Shown here: piece by piece, positions 1 to 8,189 of the stretch | Numbering within the stretch: position 1 is the first letter of the stretch | Layout of the letters: the number at the start of each line of letters is the position of its first letter | DNA from: Amycolatopsis sp. QT-25 | Lineage (GTDB): Bacteria; Actinomycetota; Actinomycetes; Mycobacteriales; Pseudonocardiaceae | Direction of reading: 5' to 3' | Assembly: GCF_029369745.1 (NCBI RefSeq) | Contig: NZ_CP120210.1 | Span: 2,790,001 to 2,854,000 of the forward strand | Length of the DNA stretch: 64,000 nt | The notes under the pieces: generated by a model | Seen by the model: the letters and a program-made list of their open reading frames with translations, nothing else | The model's database searches: none | Told to the model about the DNA's origin: nothing | Position numbers and translations under genes: made by a program

Positions 1-1260
1 CGGGTGCTTGTCGCGCAGGGTCGTGGTCGCGCGGGTGAGTTCTTCGGCGGAGAGCCGGGTCGCGCTGTCGTTGCATTTGGTCGCGATCGTGCCGTCCAGC
101 CGCGACGGCCGCGCACGGGAGTCCTCCAGCACGGGTTCGGCGAACGCGGCCAGCGGCGTGACGTCGCCGGTCTGCGCGGTCTTGAGCGCTTCCGCGAGTT
201 CGACCCAGCGCTCACGCTGCGCGAGGCCGGAGTAGACGGCGTACAGCGCGATCCCCGGCGTGATCTCCGCGCCGTCGGTGGTCGTCGCGGGGGCGGAGCG
301 GAGCCGGTCCGCGACGGCGGTCACGGCCGATCGCGCGTCACCGATCGGGCAGCCCCTGGCGACGCAGTCGGCGCCGAACGCGTCGAGGGTGGCCTGTGCG
401 CTCGCGGCGACGGATTCCTGCACGGCCGCGGCGTCGGGGGCCGGGTCGGGCAGGCCGTCGAGCATCACGCGGCCGACCTGCGCGGGGAACCGCACGGCGT
501 ATTCGGCGAGGACCTTCGAGCCGTCGCCGCGGCCCAGCGCGTGCAGCTTGTCGGTGCCCAGTTGTTTCCGGAGTTCTTCGAGATCACCGGCGGCGCGCCA
601 GCTGTCCATCGCGACCTGCGAGTCGTCCAGTTCGATGGCGCACTGCTGGCCGGCCCTGCGCGCCGCGTCGACGACGTTTTCGAGGTCACCCGCGGCCGGG
701 TCACCGCCGAGCAGGTCGGTGCGGATCTCCGCCGGGATGCACTGCACCGGCGCGGACGTCCCGGTCCCGCGCCGGTCCACGCCGATCAGGGAGAACTTCC
801 GCAGGAACTCGGGCGGCAACGTCGCGGCCAGCCGCGCGGCGTACAGCGAGCCAGGCTCGCCGTCGACGTCGTTGACCACGGCGAGCGGGATCGGCCCGCC
901 ACCGGTCTTGACCACCGACAGCCGCGAGAGGCCGCGGCCGGGCAGGTCCGGCGCGTCGAGCGTGGTGGGCACCCTGGCGCACGAGAACTTCAGCGTGTCC
1001 GGCACGGACGGACGGCCCAGCCGCTGCCGGGTCGCCTCGTCGCAGTCCTCCCAGGTGATCGACGGCGACCGCGGTTCGGCGAGCGGCGGCAACGGCACCT
1101 GCTGCGCCGTCGCCGCCCCGCCGGGGCCGGGTTCGCCGTCGTTGTCGATCACCGCCGGCCGTACCGACGGCCCGGCGGTGCAGCCCGCGAGCACGGCCGA
1201 GACCAGGACGGTCCTCAGGATCAGCCGTGGCCTGCGGCGGACGGTGCTGGCGGGGCGCAC
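1..1260 (-). CDS. Alpha/beta-hydrolase-fold lipoprotein, 3' end outside window, nucleophile Ser replaced
   Basis: The frame is open from a GTG at 1260 to the left window edge (420 codons, C-terminus missing). GAGGA lies 7 nt before the GTG. Residues 1-27 form a basic, hydrophobic lipoprotein signal with lipobox LAGC (Cys27). The body resembles the secreted actinobacterial tripeptidyl-aminopeptidase/proteinase-like hydrolases: DRRGTGTSAP matches the oxyanion-region DxRGTGxS motif. The expected nucleophile elbow GxSxG reads G243-R-G-D-G247, so the serine is glycine. The region that would hold the catalytic His lies off the window. A surface-anchored, possibly non-catalytic hydrolase homologue is the safest call. 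Confidence 0.75.
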   Translation of the reverse strand, partial: MRPASTVRRRPRLILRTVLVSAVLAGCTAGPSVRPAVIDNDGEPGPGGAATAQQVPLPPLAEPRSPSITWEDCDEATRQRLGRPSVPDTLKFSCARVPTTLDAPDLPGRGLSRLSVVKTGGGPIPLAVVNDVDGEPGSLYAARLAATLPPEFLRKFSLIGVDRRGTGTSAPVQCIPAEIRTDLLGGDPAAGDLENVVDAARRAGQQCAIELDDSQVAMDSWRAAGDLEELRKQLGTDKLHALGRGDGSKVLAEYAVRFPAQVGRVMLDGLPDPAPDAAAVQESVAASAQATLDAFGADCVARGCPIGDARSAVTAVADRLRSAPATTTDGAEITPGIALYAVYSGLAQRERWVELAEALKTAQTGDVTPLAAFAEPVLEDSRARPSRLDGTIATKCNDSATRLSAEELTRATTTLRDKHP

Positions 1261-1330
1261 GGGCTGGTCCTCACTCTCCGGGCATGACAAAGCTCGGGAC
1301 GAGCTTCGCAGGTGACGTGTCAGGCCCCGG

Positions 1331-2419
1331 TTAGCGGGTGCGTTTCACCTCGCCGCGGAACACCGCGTCCAGGTCGTAGCGGGCGACCTCGTCGAGCTGG
1401 GCGTAGGTGCAGGAGTCCGTTTCGCGGTCGGGGCGCCAGCGTTTGAACTGCGCGGTGTGGCGGAACCGCGACGGATATCCGCCTTCCGTGTGCTCGTAGC
1501 CGACCTCGACCACCTTCTCCGGCTTCAGTGGCACCCAGGGGGCTTCCTTCGACTTCCACCGGGTGATCCCGCCGGGGATCCGCTGCTTCTCCCGCACGTT
1601 GTCACCCAGCCAGGGGTGCTCGGCGCCGTCGGTGATCAGCGGTGCCAGCTCCTCGGCGAGTTCACGCCGCCGGGTGACCGGGAACGAGCCGACGACGCCG
1701 GGGTGGTGCAGCACCCCGTTCTCGTCGTAGAGCCCGAGCAGGAACGAGCCGACCATCTCACCCGGTTCGCCGTCGACGTGCCAGCGCAGCCCCGCGAGCA
1801 CGCAATCGGCGGTGCGCGAGTGCTTGTACTTCAGGAACACGCGTTTGCCGGGGCTGTACGGCTCGTCGAGCGGTTTGCCGATGACGCCGTCGAGCCCCGC
1901 GCCCTCGAACAGGTCGAACCAGTGCCGCGCGATCGCCGGATCCGAAGTGGCCGGGGTCGGGTGGATGCCGTCGGAGGCCAGGTTCTCCAGCCGTTCCCGC
2001 CGCTTCGCCGTGGGCTCGTCCAGAAAGGACTCGTCGCCGAGTGCCAGCAGGTCGAACGCGACGAACTCCGCCGGGGTCTCTTCCGCCAGCAGCTTGATCC
2101 GGCTTTCGGCCGGATGGACCCGGTCGGTGAGCGCGTCGAAGTCGAGTTTCCCGTCCCGTGCGACCACCAGTTCGCCGTCCAGCACGATCCGCTCGGGCAG
2201 CGTGGCCTTCAGCCGCTCGACGACCTCGGGGAAGTACCGGTTGAGCGGCTTCTCCGACCGTGATTGCAGCGTCAGTTCGTCGCCGTCGCGGAACACCAGG
2301 CAGCGGTACCCGTCCCATTTCGGCTCGAACAGCAGCCCGCCGGAATCGGGGATCGCCTTCGCCGGTTTGGCGAGCATCGGCCTGATCGGCGGCGTCAAGG
2401 GAAGGGACATGACGGCCAT
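1331..2419 (-). CDS. ligC: ATP-dependent DNA ligase (LigC type)
   Basis: The 362-aa protein carries ligase motif I as EPKWDGYR, with Lys34 the expected AMP acceptor, followed by the nucleotidyltransferase core and a C-terminal OB-fold region; motif V-like residues appear as KYKHSRTADCVLAG. The length fits the small actinobacterial LigC proteins (about 360 aa), which seal nicks in accessory repair. No polymerase or nuclease domain is fused, unlike LigD. The start may be the first ATG or an ATG three codons later. It lies 19 bp downstream of the Asp23/AmaP cluster on the same strand and could be read through from it. No ku gene is in the window. Confidence 0.88.
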   Translation of the reverse strand: MAVMSLPLTPPIRPMLAKPAKAIPDSGGLLFEPKWDGYRCLVFRDGDELTLQSRSEKPLNRYFPEVVERLKATLPERIVLDGELVVARDGKLDFDALTDRVHPAESRIKLLAEETPAEFVAFDLLALGDESFLDEPTAKRRERLENLASDGIHPTPATSDPAIARHWFDLFEGAGLDGVIGKPLDEPYSPGKRVFLKYKHSRTADCVLAGLRWHVDGEPGEMVGSFLLGLYDENGVLHHPGVVGSFPVTRRRELAEELAPLITDGAEHPWLGDNVREKQRIPGGITRWKSKEAPWVPLKPEKVVEVGYEHTEGGYPSRFRHTAQFKRWRPDRETDSCTYAQLDEVARYDLDAVFRGEVKRTR

Positions 2420-2438
2420 TCTCGCCGTATCGGCGCGG

Positions 2439-3026
2439 TCAGCGCACCCGTTGCGGTGCCGTCGTGTCGAGTTCGATCCGGACGGCGGTCGGCAGGACCT
2501 CGACCCCGAGTGACTCCCGCGCGCGGACCAGCACCGTGCGGTCGAGCTGCTCCCAGACCCGTTTCAGGTCGGTGCCCTCGCGTAGCCAGAGGGTGATCCG
2601 CAACGCCGGGTTCTCCTTGTCGCCGACCGCGCGGACCCGGGCGCGCCCGACCCCCTCGACGGTCTCGGCGTCGACGCGGACGGCCTCGGAAATGGCCGAA
2701 GAGGTCACCACGAGATCTTCGTCGAGTTCGAGGTCCGGACGGCCTTCCGGGCGCAGCGACCGGAAGAACCACCACAGTCCCAGCCACAGCAGAAGGACAC
2801 CGAGCACGAGGGCGCCGATCCGGGCGGCGAGCGCGTGCCGGGACAGCCAGTCGAGGGCGATCGGATCGACGAGCGGCCGGGTGGCGCGGTGCGTGCCGAG
2901 CCATCCCGCGCCGACCACGAGCACCGCGGCCCCGCCGAGCAGGCCGAGGAGTCCGATGAGGACGGTCAGGACGCGTTCCGTGCCGGTGGACCGGCCGAGT
3001 GCCTTGGCGGAGACCGAACGGGTCAT
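2439..3026 (-). CDS. AmaP-like alkaline-shock membrane anchor protein
   Basis: The 195-aa protein has two predicted membrane segments, about residues 19-43 and 69-88, followed by a soluble alpha/beta domain rich in charged residues. This architecture and the neighbours match AmaP, which anchors Asp23/Gls24 proteins at the membrane in Firmicutes; here the assignment rests on context and topology. It overlaps the preceding DUF6286 gene by 4 bp (ATGA), so the two are translationally coupled. Role is inferred: envelope stress. Confidence 0.6.
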   Translation of the reverse strand: MTRSVSAKALGRSTGTERVLTVLIGLLGLLGGAAVLVVGAGWLGTHRATRPLVDPIALDWLSRHALAARIGALVLGVLLLWLGLWWFFRSLRPEGRPDLELDEDLVVTSSAISEAVRVDAETVEGVGRARVRAVGDKENPALRITLWLREGTDLKRVWEQLDRTVLVRARESLGVEVLPTAVRIELDTTAPQRVR

Positions 3027-3559
3027 CGGCGGTCCTTCGGGGAGTCGACGACGACCGACACCTTCGGCCGCCGCACCAGCGGGACGTCTTCGAGCAGACC
3101 GGAGACCGTCTTCAGCAGCCGCGGTCGCAGCTCGCCTTCGGTTTCCAGCCTGCTCGTCGCGCGGACACGGATCTTCTTGGCGGTGGTGGTGACCTTCGCG
3201 CCCGCGACGTTTTCCTGCGCGCGCACGGTCACGCCCACCAGCCGCGCCAGCGAACGCGGCGAGGTGGTCACGCTGACCTCGGTCGCCGGATCGGTCAGCC
3301 GGATGGCGCGCCGCCCGGCCGCGGCCGCGGCCACGATCAGCAGCAGCCCCACGACCGCGACGGCGATCGCGAGGTAGTGGACCGGGGGAGCGTTCCAGGA
3401 CAGTCCCGCGAGCCTGTCACGCCAGTCGTCCCACGGGACGAACAGCGGCCCACGCCCCGGCCGCCACCAGCCCCAGCCGACCTCAAGCGCCAGCAGGACC
3501 CCGGCGGCGGCCAGCGCCAGGCCGATCAGGGCGGACAGCAGGCGGACGAACAAACGCAT
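3023..3559 (-). CDS. DUF6286-type membrane protein of the Asp23 cluster
   Basis: This 178-aa protein has an N-terminal membrane segment (about residues 7-27), a second one (about 62-82), and a C-terminal domain of alternating charged and beta-branched residues. It resembles the actinobacterial DUF6286 proteins found beside Gls24 genes. It starts 13 bp after the upstream Gls24 gene and overlaps the AmaP-like gene by 4 bp. It has the same two-helix-plus-soluble-domain plan as the AmaP-like protein, so the two may be ancient paralogues. The biochemical function is unknown. Confidence 0.6.
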   Translation of the reverse strand: MRLFVRLLSALIGLALAAAGVLLALEVGWGWWRPGRGPLFVPWDDWRDRLAGLSWNAPPVHYLAIAVAVVGLLLIVAAAAAGRRAIRLTDPATEVSVTTSPRSLARLVGVTVRAQENVAGAKVTTTAKKIRVRATSRLETEGELRPRLLKTVSGLLEDVPLVRRPKVSVVVDSPKDRR

Positions 3560-3572
3560 ACCGGTTGCTCCT

Positions 3573-3929
3573 TCAACGGACGCGGGGCGCGATGTCGGGC
3601 AGGAGCGCGGAGACCGTCACCGAGACGTCCCGGACCTGGTACGAGGTGATCCGCTCGACCTCTTCGGTGACCTTGGCACGCAGATCGCCGACGATCCGCC
3701 GCACCGGCGCCGGATAGTGCAACGCCACGTCCAGCACGAGGTCGACGTCGTTGCCCTCGCCGCCGACCTTCGCGCTCGCGCCGTGGGTTCCCAACCCGAG
3801 CCCGGCGATCCGCCGCTCGGCACGGGTGGTCCCGCCGACCTGGTCCGCGGCGTGCTGCGCGATCTTGCGGACCACGGCGGGCGCGATGGTGAGGGTGCCG
3901 CGATCCTCCGGTGCGGGCGGGACGGTCAT
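3573..3929 (-). CDS. Asp23/Gls24 family envelope stress response protein (copy 1)
   Basis: The 118-aa protein has the Asp23/Gls24 fold pattern: an N-terminal strand TLTIAPAVVRKIAQHAAD, a central stretch VDLVLDVALHYPAPV and a C-terminal strand VRDVSVTVSALLP. Family members are abundant cell-envelope-associated stress proteins. Its ATG overlaps the stop of the 58-aa membrane gene (ATGA). It is one of three Gls24-like genes in this cluster, which suggests hetero-assemblies attached to the neighbouring membrane proteins. Confidence 0.8.
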   Translation of the reverse strand: MTVPPAPEDRGTLTIAPAVVRKIAQHAADQVGGTTRAERRIAGLGLGTHGASAKVGGEGNDVDLVLDVALHYPAPVRRIVGDLRAKVTEEVERITSYQVRDVSVTVSALLPDIAPRVR

Positions 3930-4102
3930 TTGTCGCGGCCCCGGCCGAACAGATCGCCGAGGTCGAGTTCGCCGTCGAGCACCCGGCCGAGGACGAGGCC
4001 GAGGACGCCGACGGCCAGCGTCACCAGGAACGCGGTGAAGCCCTGGGTCGCGGCGAGGCCGAGGATGAGGCCGGCGAGCAGGCCGGTCTGGGTCCCGTTC
4101 AT
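3926..4102 (-). CDS. Small 58-aa membrane protein of the Asp23 cluster (DUF2273-like)
   Basis: The ORF begins ATGAACGGGACC at 4102 and ends with TGA at 3926. The peptide is mostly two short hydrophobic stretches (about residues 7-20 and 22-40) and ends in an acidic then basic tail, GELDLGDLFGRGRDK. It is overlapped at both ends by Gls24 genes (TGATG upstream, ATGA downstream), which is strong evidence that it is translated. A small two-helix protein is common in Asp23/AmaP operons, where it probably contributes to the membrane anchor. Confidence 0.7.
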   Translation of the reverse strand: MNGTQTGLLAGLILGLAATQGFTAFLVTLAVGVLGLVLGRVLDGELDLGDLFGRGRDK

Positions 4103-4551
4103 CACTCGACCCGCGAGATCTCGGTCTCGCCGCCGTTCTCGTCGGGCAGGTGGATGTCGTTGACCGCGATGTTGACCTCGATCACCTCGAGGCCGGTGAT
4201 CTGCTCGACCTGGCCGATCACGTTGCGGCGCACCGCCCGCGCGACGTCGACGATGCGCGCGCCGTACTCGACGACCACGTCGAGGTCGATCGCGGCCTGC
4301 TTCTCGCCGACCTCGACCGAGACACCGGACGTGGTGACCGTGCCGGAACCGGGGATGCGCTCGCGGATCGCGCCGAAGGCCCGCGAGACCCCGCCGCCCA
4401 GCGCGTGGATCCCGGTCACCTCGCGGGTGGCGATGCCCGCCACCTTCTGCACCACCACCGACGAGATCGTGGTCTTGCCGGCGGCTCCTTCCTCGTTGAG
4501 GGACGACCCCGTGACCAGGGTGTCGGGCCTGCTCGCGCTCGGCTGCGCCAT
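4102..4551 (-). CDS. Asp23/Gls24 family envelope stress response protein (copy 2)
   Basis: The start is set at the ATG at 4551, which has AAGGAG 8 nt upstream; the open frame extends 14 codons further but without a ribosome site. The 149-aa protein shows the typical signature: KTTISSVVVQKVAGIATREVTG in pieces, then VEVGEKQAAIDLDVVVEYG and LEVIEVNIAVNDIHLP. It is the best family match of the three copies. It is the first gene after a 208-bp gap containing a candidate ECF promoter and leads the 58-aa, Gls24, DUF6286, AmaP-like run. Confidence 0.85.
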   Translation of the reverse strand: MAQPSASRPDTLVTGSSLNEEGAAGKTTISSVVVQKVAGIATREVTGIHALGGGVSRAFGAIRERIPGSGTVTTSGVSVEVGEKQAAIDLDVVVEYGARIVDVARAVRRNVIGQVEQITGLEVIEVNIAVNDIHLPDENGGETEISRVE

Positions 4552-4650
4552 GAAGTTCGCTCCTTCTCGGCCGGTGCCGCGCGACTGGCGCACGCGGCGG
4601 TTCCTACGCTCTCACCGACCAGGACACCCGCGCATGCCGAGCCGTCATGC

Positions 4651-4679
4651 GATGTCCCCCGATTGGGGTAATCAGTTCC
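4651..4679 (-). promoter_or_regulatory. Candidate ECF-type promoter ahead of the Asp23/Gls24 run
   Basis: On the minus strand GGAACT (4679-4674) resembles an ECF sigma -35 box, and GACATC follows after 17 bp (4656-4651). It lies about 100 bp upstream of the first Gls24 start, and an ECF sigma gene lies just upstream in the same direction. The -10 match is weak, so this is a suggestion only. Confidence 0.3.
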
Positions 4680-4759
4680 GGGAGCCGGTCGTGAGCCCGG
4701 GCCCGTTGTTCACGTCACGAAGGTGGTTTCGCGGCCTGCCCGGTAGTACCGAAGCGATC

Positions 4760-5185
4760 TCAGTCGGGATGCACGTCGACGACGTGGACGTTGATCGCGG
4801 GCGGGGCCGAGCCGAGCTGGCCGGTCAGCGCCGCGCCGAGCCGGCGGCGCAGGACGTCCGCGAGCGCCGCTTCGACGCCGAACCGGATGGTGACCAGCAC
4901 CTGCACCGCGTCTCCTTCCAGCGCGACGGCCGAAACGTGCACCCCGCCGAGGTCACGGCCGATCTCGGCGGCGAGTTTCCTGGTCATCAGCACCAGCGCC
5001 CGTTCCGACACCTGGGTCTTGCCGCCCGCCGACGGCAGGTCGAGCGGGGCGGTGGGGTGCTTGCCACGGACGCCGTTGACCGAGCGGAGCACTCGTTCGA
5101 CGAGTCCCGGCGGTGTCGGCACCGGACGGCTCGCGGCGGCGCGCACCTGCTCCCACCGGGGGTCGTCGCGCGGATCCTCGCTCAT
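4760..5185 (-). CDS. Asp23-related protein coupled to the ECF sigma factor
   Basis: This 141-aa protein starts at an ATG that overlaps the sigma-factor stop by one base (TGATG); a GTG immediately before is an alternative. The N-terminal third looks like a short helical segment, and the rest (VSERALVLMTRKLAAEIG, VHVSAVALEGDAVQVLVTIRFG, AINVHVVDVHPD) follows the Gls24 strand/helix order. It has no zinc anti-sigma HxxxCxxC motif. It may be a Gls24 effector or a regulator of the adjacent sigma factor; the sequence does not decide. Confidence 0.6.
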   Translation of the reverse strand: MSEDPRDDPRWEQVRAAASRPVPTPPGLVERVLRSVNGVRGKHPTAPLDLPSAGGKTQVSERALVLMTRKLAAEIGRDLGGVHVSAVALEGDAVQVLVTIRFGVEAALADVLRRRLGAALTGQLGSAPPAINVHVVDVHPD

Positions 5186-5742
5186 CACCGTTCCCCGGAT
5201 CGGAAGTTGTCACCGAGTTTCGCCAGCAACGCGACCCTGGCGCGGTGAAGGCGGGCGCGCAAAGCGGGCACGCTGACTTCCAGAACCTCGGCCACCTCGT
5301 CGTAGGTCATCCCCTCGAATTCTCGCAGAATCAGCGGAATCCGCTGGCCGACGTCCAGTTCGGCGATCGCGCGCAGGACCGTGCCGACCTGCTCGGCCCG
5401 CACCACCTGACCCTCCGGGCCGGGCACGACCCCCGCGTCGCCCTCGTCGAGCGGCACGGTCGGTTTCCGGCGGCGGACCTGGCCGAGCGCGCCGTTCGTC
5501 GTCACCCGGTAGAGCCAGGTGGACACCGCGGACTCGTACCGGAACCGGGGCAGCGCCCGCCACGCGGAGAGCCAGGCCTCCTGGACGACGTCCTCGGCTT
5601 CCGACGCGCTGCCGGTGATCCGCAGCGCCACGCGGTACATCCTGGCCGTGTGCCGCCGGACCAAGGTGTCGAAGGCGCCGTGGTCCCCGGCGGCGGCGCG
5701 GGCCGCCAGTTCCTCGTCCGGAACCGGCGCGGTCTCGTTCAC
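5185..5742 (-). CDS. ECF-type RNA polymerase sigma factor
   Basis: Start chosen at the GTG at 5742, which overlaps the reductase stop (GTGA) and has GGGAGAG upstream. The 185-aa protein has sigma region 2 (DTLVRRHTARMYRVALRITG, then AEDVVQEAWLSAWR) and region 4 (LREFEGMTYDEVAEVLEVSV, PALRARLHRARVAL), with a short acidic linker. It belongs to the group IV/ECF class. It sits in the same direction as the Asp23/Gls24 genes and probably controls an envelope stress response; no classical anti-sigma gene is adjacent. Confidence 0.88.
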   Translation of the reverse strand: MNETAPVPDEELAARAAAGDHGAFDTLVRRHTARMYRVALRITGSASEAEDVVQEAWLSAWRALPRFRYESAVSTWLYRVTTNGALGQVRRRKPTVPLDEGDAGVVPGPEGQVVRAEQVGTVLRAIAELDVGQRIPLILREFEGMTYDEVAEVLEVSVPALRARLHRARVALLAKLGDNFRSGER

Positions 5743-6494
5743 CCGCTCTCCCGGCGGCGATAACGCAGCATGGTGAAGCCGTCTTCGAACAGCGCGGACG
5801 CGAGGTCCATCCGGCGCGGTTCCGGGGCGGGGCGGCCGTGGGCGATCCGGCTCTCGCCCGCGCCCGCCAGCAGCGGGGCGACGGTCAGGCACAGCTGGTC
5901 GACGAGGTCGGCCGCGATCAGCTCGGCGAACAGCGTCGGCCCGCCCTCGCAGTCGACCCGGCGCAGTCCGCGCGCACCCAGCAGGTCGAGCGCCCGATGG
6001 AGGTCGACGTCTTCGACCCCGGCGACGAGCACCTCGGCTCCCGCGCGTTCCAGCGCCGCTCGGGGCGCCTTCTCGGTGGTGACGACGATCGGCGAGACCT
6101 TGGTGTCGGTGAACAACGGGCCCTCGGGGTCGAGTTCACCGGAACGGGTCACCACCGCGATCGGCGGAACCTCGGACAGCCCCAGCGAAACCCGGCGGGC
6201 CGCGCGTTCGGGAGCGACGCGCGCGCCGCGGTAGCCCTCGGCGCGGGCCGTGCCCGCGCCGACCAGGATCACGTCGGAAAGCAGCCGCCCCAGCAGGAAG
6301 ATCCGTTTGTCCGCGGGGTGCGAAAGCCCCTCGGACAGCTCGTCGACCGCCGCCGCGCCGTCGGCGGAGCTGACGAAGTTGACCTGGACCCAGGGACGGG
6401 TCAAGGCGGTCATGTCCTCGGGGTACCCGTAGAGCCGCTCGAGGTCGGCGTCGGAGACGGGTTCCGCCGGTGTCGTTGGCCACAAAAGCTGCAC
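5739..6494 (-). CDS. Pyrimidine reductase family protein (RibD C-terminal domain)
   Basis: The 251-aa protein matches the RibD C-terminal/dihydrofolate-reductase-like fold: PWVQVNFVSSADGAAA near the N-terminus, then ILVGAGTARAEGY and LRRVDCEGGPTLFAEL near the NADPH/substrate site. The actinobacterial stand-alone form lacks the deaminase half of RibD. A GTG at 6494 gives the usual N-terminus QLLWPTTPAEP; an upstream GTG at 6524 would add 10 residues. Such proteins are annotated as riboflavin-pathway-like reductases, but the true substrate is not established here. Its end overlaps the sigma-factor start by 4 bp. Confidence 0.8.
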   Translation of the reverse strand: MQLLWPTTPAEPVSDADLERLYGYPEDMTALTRPWVQVNFVSSADGAAAVDELSEGLSHPADKRIFLLGRLLSDVILVGAGTARAEGYRGARVAPERAARRVSLGLSEVPPIAVVTRSGELDPEGPLFTDTKVSPIVVTTEKAPRAALERAGAEVLVAGVEDVDLHRALDLLGARGLRRVDCEGGPTLFAELIAADLVDQLCLTVAPLLAGAGESRIAHGRPAPEPRRMDLASALFEDGFTMLRYRRRESG

Positions 6495-6592
6495 CCCGAC
6501 ATCCCAACACGCGTCCGAGGGCACCGCTGAGCGGGGGATTCGCCCGGTCAGGGAGAGTGAACGGCCGACGCCGGTGCCGTTACCCTCGGCGC

Positions 6593-7627
6593 ATGCCCGC
6601 CCGCCTGATCGATCGCCGTCCGGAGCTGTCCGCCGACGAGCTGATCACCGCGCTCGTCCCACCGCCCCGGTTCGACGCGGTCCGGTTCTCCACCTACGTG
6701 CCCGATCCGGACGAGCCGAGCCAGGCCGAGGCCGTCGCCACCGGCAGCGCGTTCGCGAAGCGCGTGGCCGAAGCGGCGAACCGGAAACCGAAGTCGAAGC
6801 TGCGCGCGTTGTTCGGCGGCGGGGACGAGGCGCCGTCCGGGTCGATGGGGCTCTATCTCGACGGCGGCTTCGGCGTCGGCAAGACGCACCTGCTCGCTTC
6901 GACGTGGCACGAAACCCCGTCACCCAAGGCATACGGGACCTTCGTGGAGCTGACCCACCTCGTCGGCGCCCTGGGTTTCGCCGAGGCGGTGCGGCGGCTC
7001 TCCGAACACCGGTTCCTCGCGATCGACGAGTTCGAACTCGACGACCCCGGCGACACCATGCTCGTCACCCGCCTGCTGCAGGAGCTGATCTCGGCGGGCG
7101 TCTTCGTGGCGGCGACCTCCAACACGCTGCCCGACAAACTCGGCGAGGGCAGGTTCGCCGCGGCGGACTTCCTGCGCGAGATCCAGTCGTTGTCCGCGCG
7201 GTTCGGCGTCTGCCGGGTCGACGGCCCGGACTATCGCCACCGCGGCCTGCCGGACGCGCCGCCGCCCGCGACCGCGGAGGAGCTGGAAGCCTCCGCCGCC
7301 GCGCATCCCGGGTCCACGGTGGACGATTTCGACGCGTTGTGCGACCACCTCGGCGGGCTGCACCCTTCGCGCTACGGCAGGCTTCTCGACGGCGTGACCC
7401 GGGTACACCTGCGCGACATCCACCCGGTTCCCGACCAGAACGTCGGACTGCGGCTGGTCGCCTTCGCCGACCGGCTCTACGACCGCGCCATCCCGCTGGT
7501 GGTCTCGGGTGAGCCGGTGCCGGACCTGTTCACCGAGGAGATGGTGAACGGCGGCTACCGCAAGAAGTACCTGCGCGCGGTCAGCCGTCTGACGGCACTG
7601 GCGCGCGACGCCGTGCAGCCCAGGTGA
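6593..7627 (+). CDS. zapE: Cell division protein ZapE (AFG1-like ATPase)
   Basis: The ATG at 6593 gives a 344-aa protein. It has a Walker A motif GGFGVGKTH at residues 91-99, a Walker B region FLAIDEFELDD, and an AAA sensor/arginine region in the C-terminal half, matching the AFG1/ZapE family that modulates the division ring in Proteobacteria. TACCCT lies about 8 nt before the ATG and no Shine-Dalgarno is visible, so the mRNA may be leaderless. The last 47 bp overlap the convergent PAP2 gene. Function in actinobacteria is inferred from the family. Confidence 0.88.
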   Translation: MPARLIDRRPELSADELITALVPPPRFDAVRFSTYVPDPDEPSQAEAVATGSAFAKRVAEAANRKPKSKLRALFGGGDEAPSGSMGLYLDGGFGVGKTHLLASTWHETPSPKAYGTFVELTHLVGALGFAEAVRRLSEHRFLAIDEFELDDPGDTMLVTRLLQELISAGVFVAATSNTLPDKLGEGRFAAADFLREIQSLSARFGVCRVDGPDYRHRGLPDAPPPATAEELEASAAAHPGSTVDDFDALCDHLGGLHPSRYGRLLDGVTRVHLRDIHPVPDQNVGLRLVAFADRLYDRAIPLVVSGEPVPDLFTEEMVNGGYRKKYLRAVSRLTALARDAVQPR

Positions 7628-8189
7628 GCAGCACCCATGTCGCGCAGACGGTCGCGACGGCGAACAGCGTGCCGCCCACGACGTCGGTCAGGTAGTGGTA
7701 GCCGAGGCCGATCATGCCGATCGTGACCCCGCCGAGCACCACCACGCCCACGACCGCGATCACGCCCGTCGCGACCCCGGGACGGGCGAGCAGGACGAGT
7801 ACGGTCAGCACCGCGACCAGCGCGACGGTATGCCCGCTCGGGTAGGCGAGGTAGGTGTATTTCCAGCGGCCGAAGAGCGGCTTGAGCACCCAGGTGTTCA
7901 CGAGGATCGCGACGAGCGGGGCGACCATGGTCAGCACCGCTTCGGGCTGGCGACCGCCGACCAGGCAGAGAACGGCGGTGAGGACCGCGACCGGGATGAG
8001 GACGTAGGCCTCGGTCGGCGACACCAGCAGCCGGAGAAGGGCCGTGTCGGGGCCGAAGATGCGCTCCACCCACCTGACGGCGAGCTCGTCGGGGCCGGAC
8101 TGCCTTTGGCCCGAGACCAGCATCCCGAGCACGACCATGATCACCGCGCAGGTGACCGCGACCAGCCCGTACGGCGCTCTTCCGTTCAT
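7581..8189 (-). CDS. PAP2 superfamily membrane phosphatase
   Basis: The 202-aa protein has about six hydrophobic helices. PAP2 motifs are visible in order: KPLFGRWK (motif 1, shortened), YPSGHTVAL (PSGH, motif 2) and GLGYHYLTDVVGG (motif 3 with His and Asp). Family enzymes remove phosphate from lipid phosphates such as undecaprenyl diphosphate or phosphatidic acid. The first motif lacks the full KX6RP spacing, so the substrate is open. It converges on zapE and overlaps it by 47 bp. Confidence 0.85.
   Translation of the reverse strand: MNGRAPYGLVAVTCAVIMVVLGMLVSGQRQSGPDELAVRWVERIFGPDTALLRLLVSPTEAYVLIPVAVLTAVLCLVGGRQPEAVLTMVAPLVAILVNTWVLKPLFGRWKYTYLAYPSGHTVALVAVLTVLVLLARPGVATGVIAVVGVVVLGGVTIGMIGLGYHYLTDVVGGTLFAVATVCATWVLLTWAARRRAPVPSDG

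Noticed and set aside
4..1287. 427-codon plus-strand frame at the window start
   Set aside because: Antisense of the lipoprotein hydrolase, whose lipobox and DRRGTG motif show the real frame; the antisense product has no recognisable domain.
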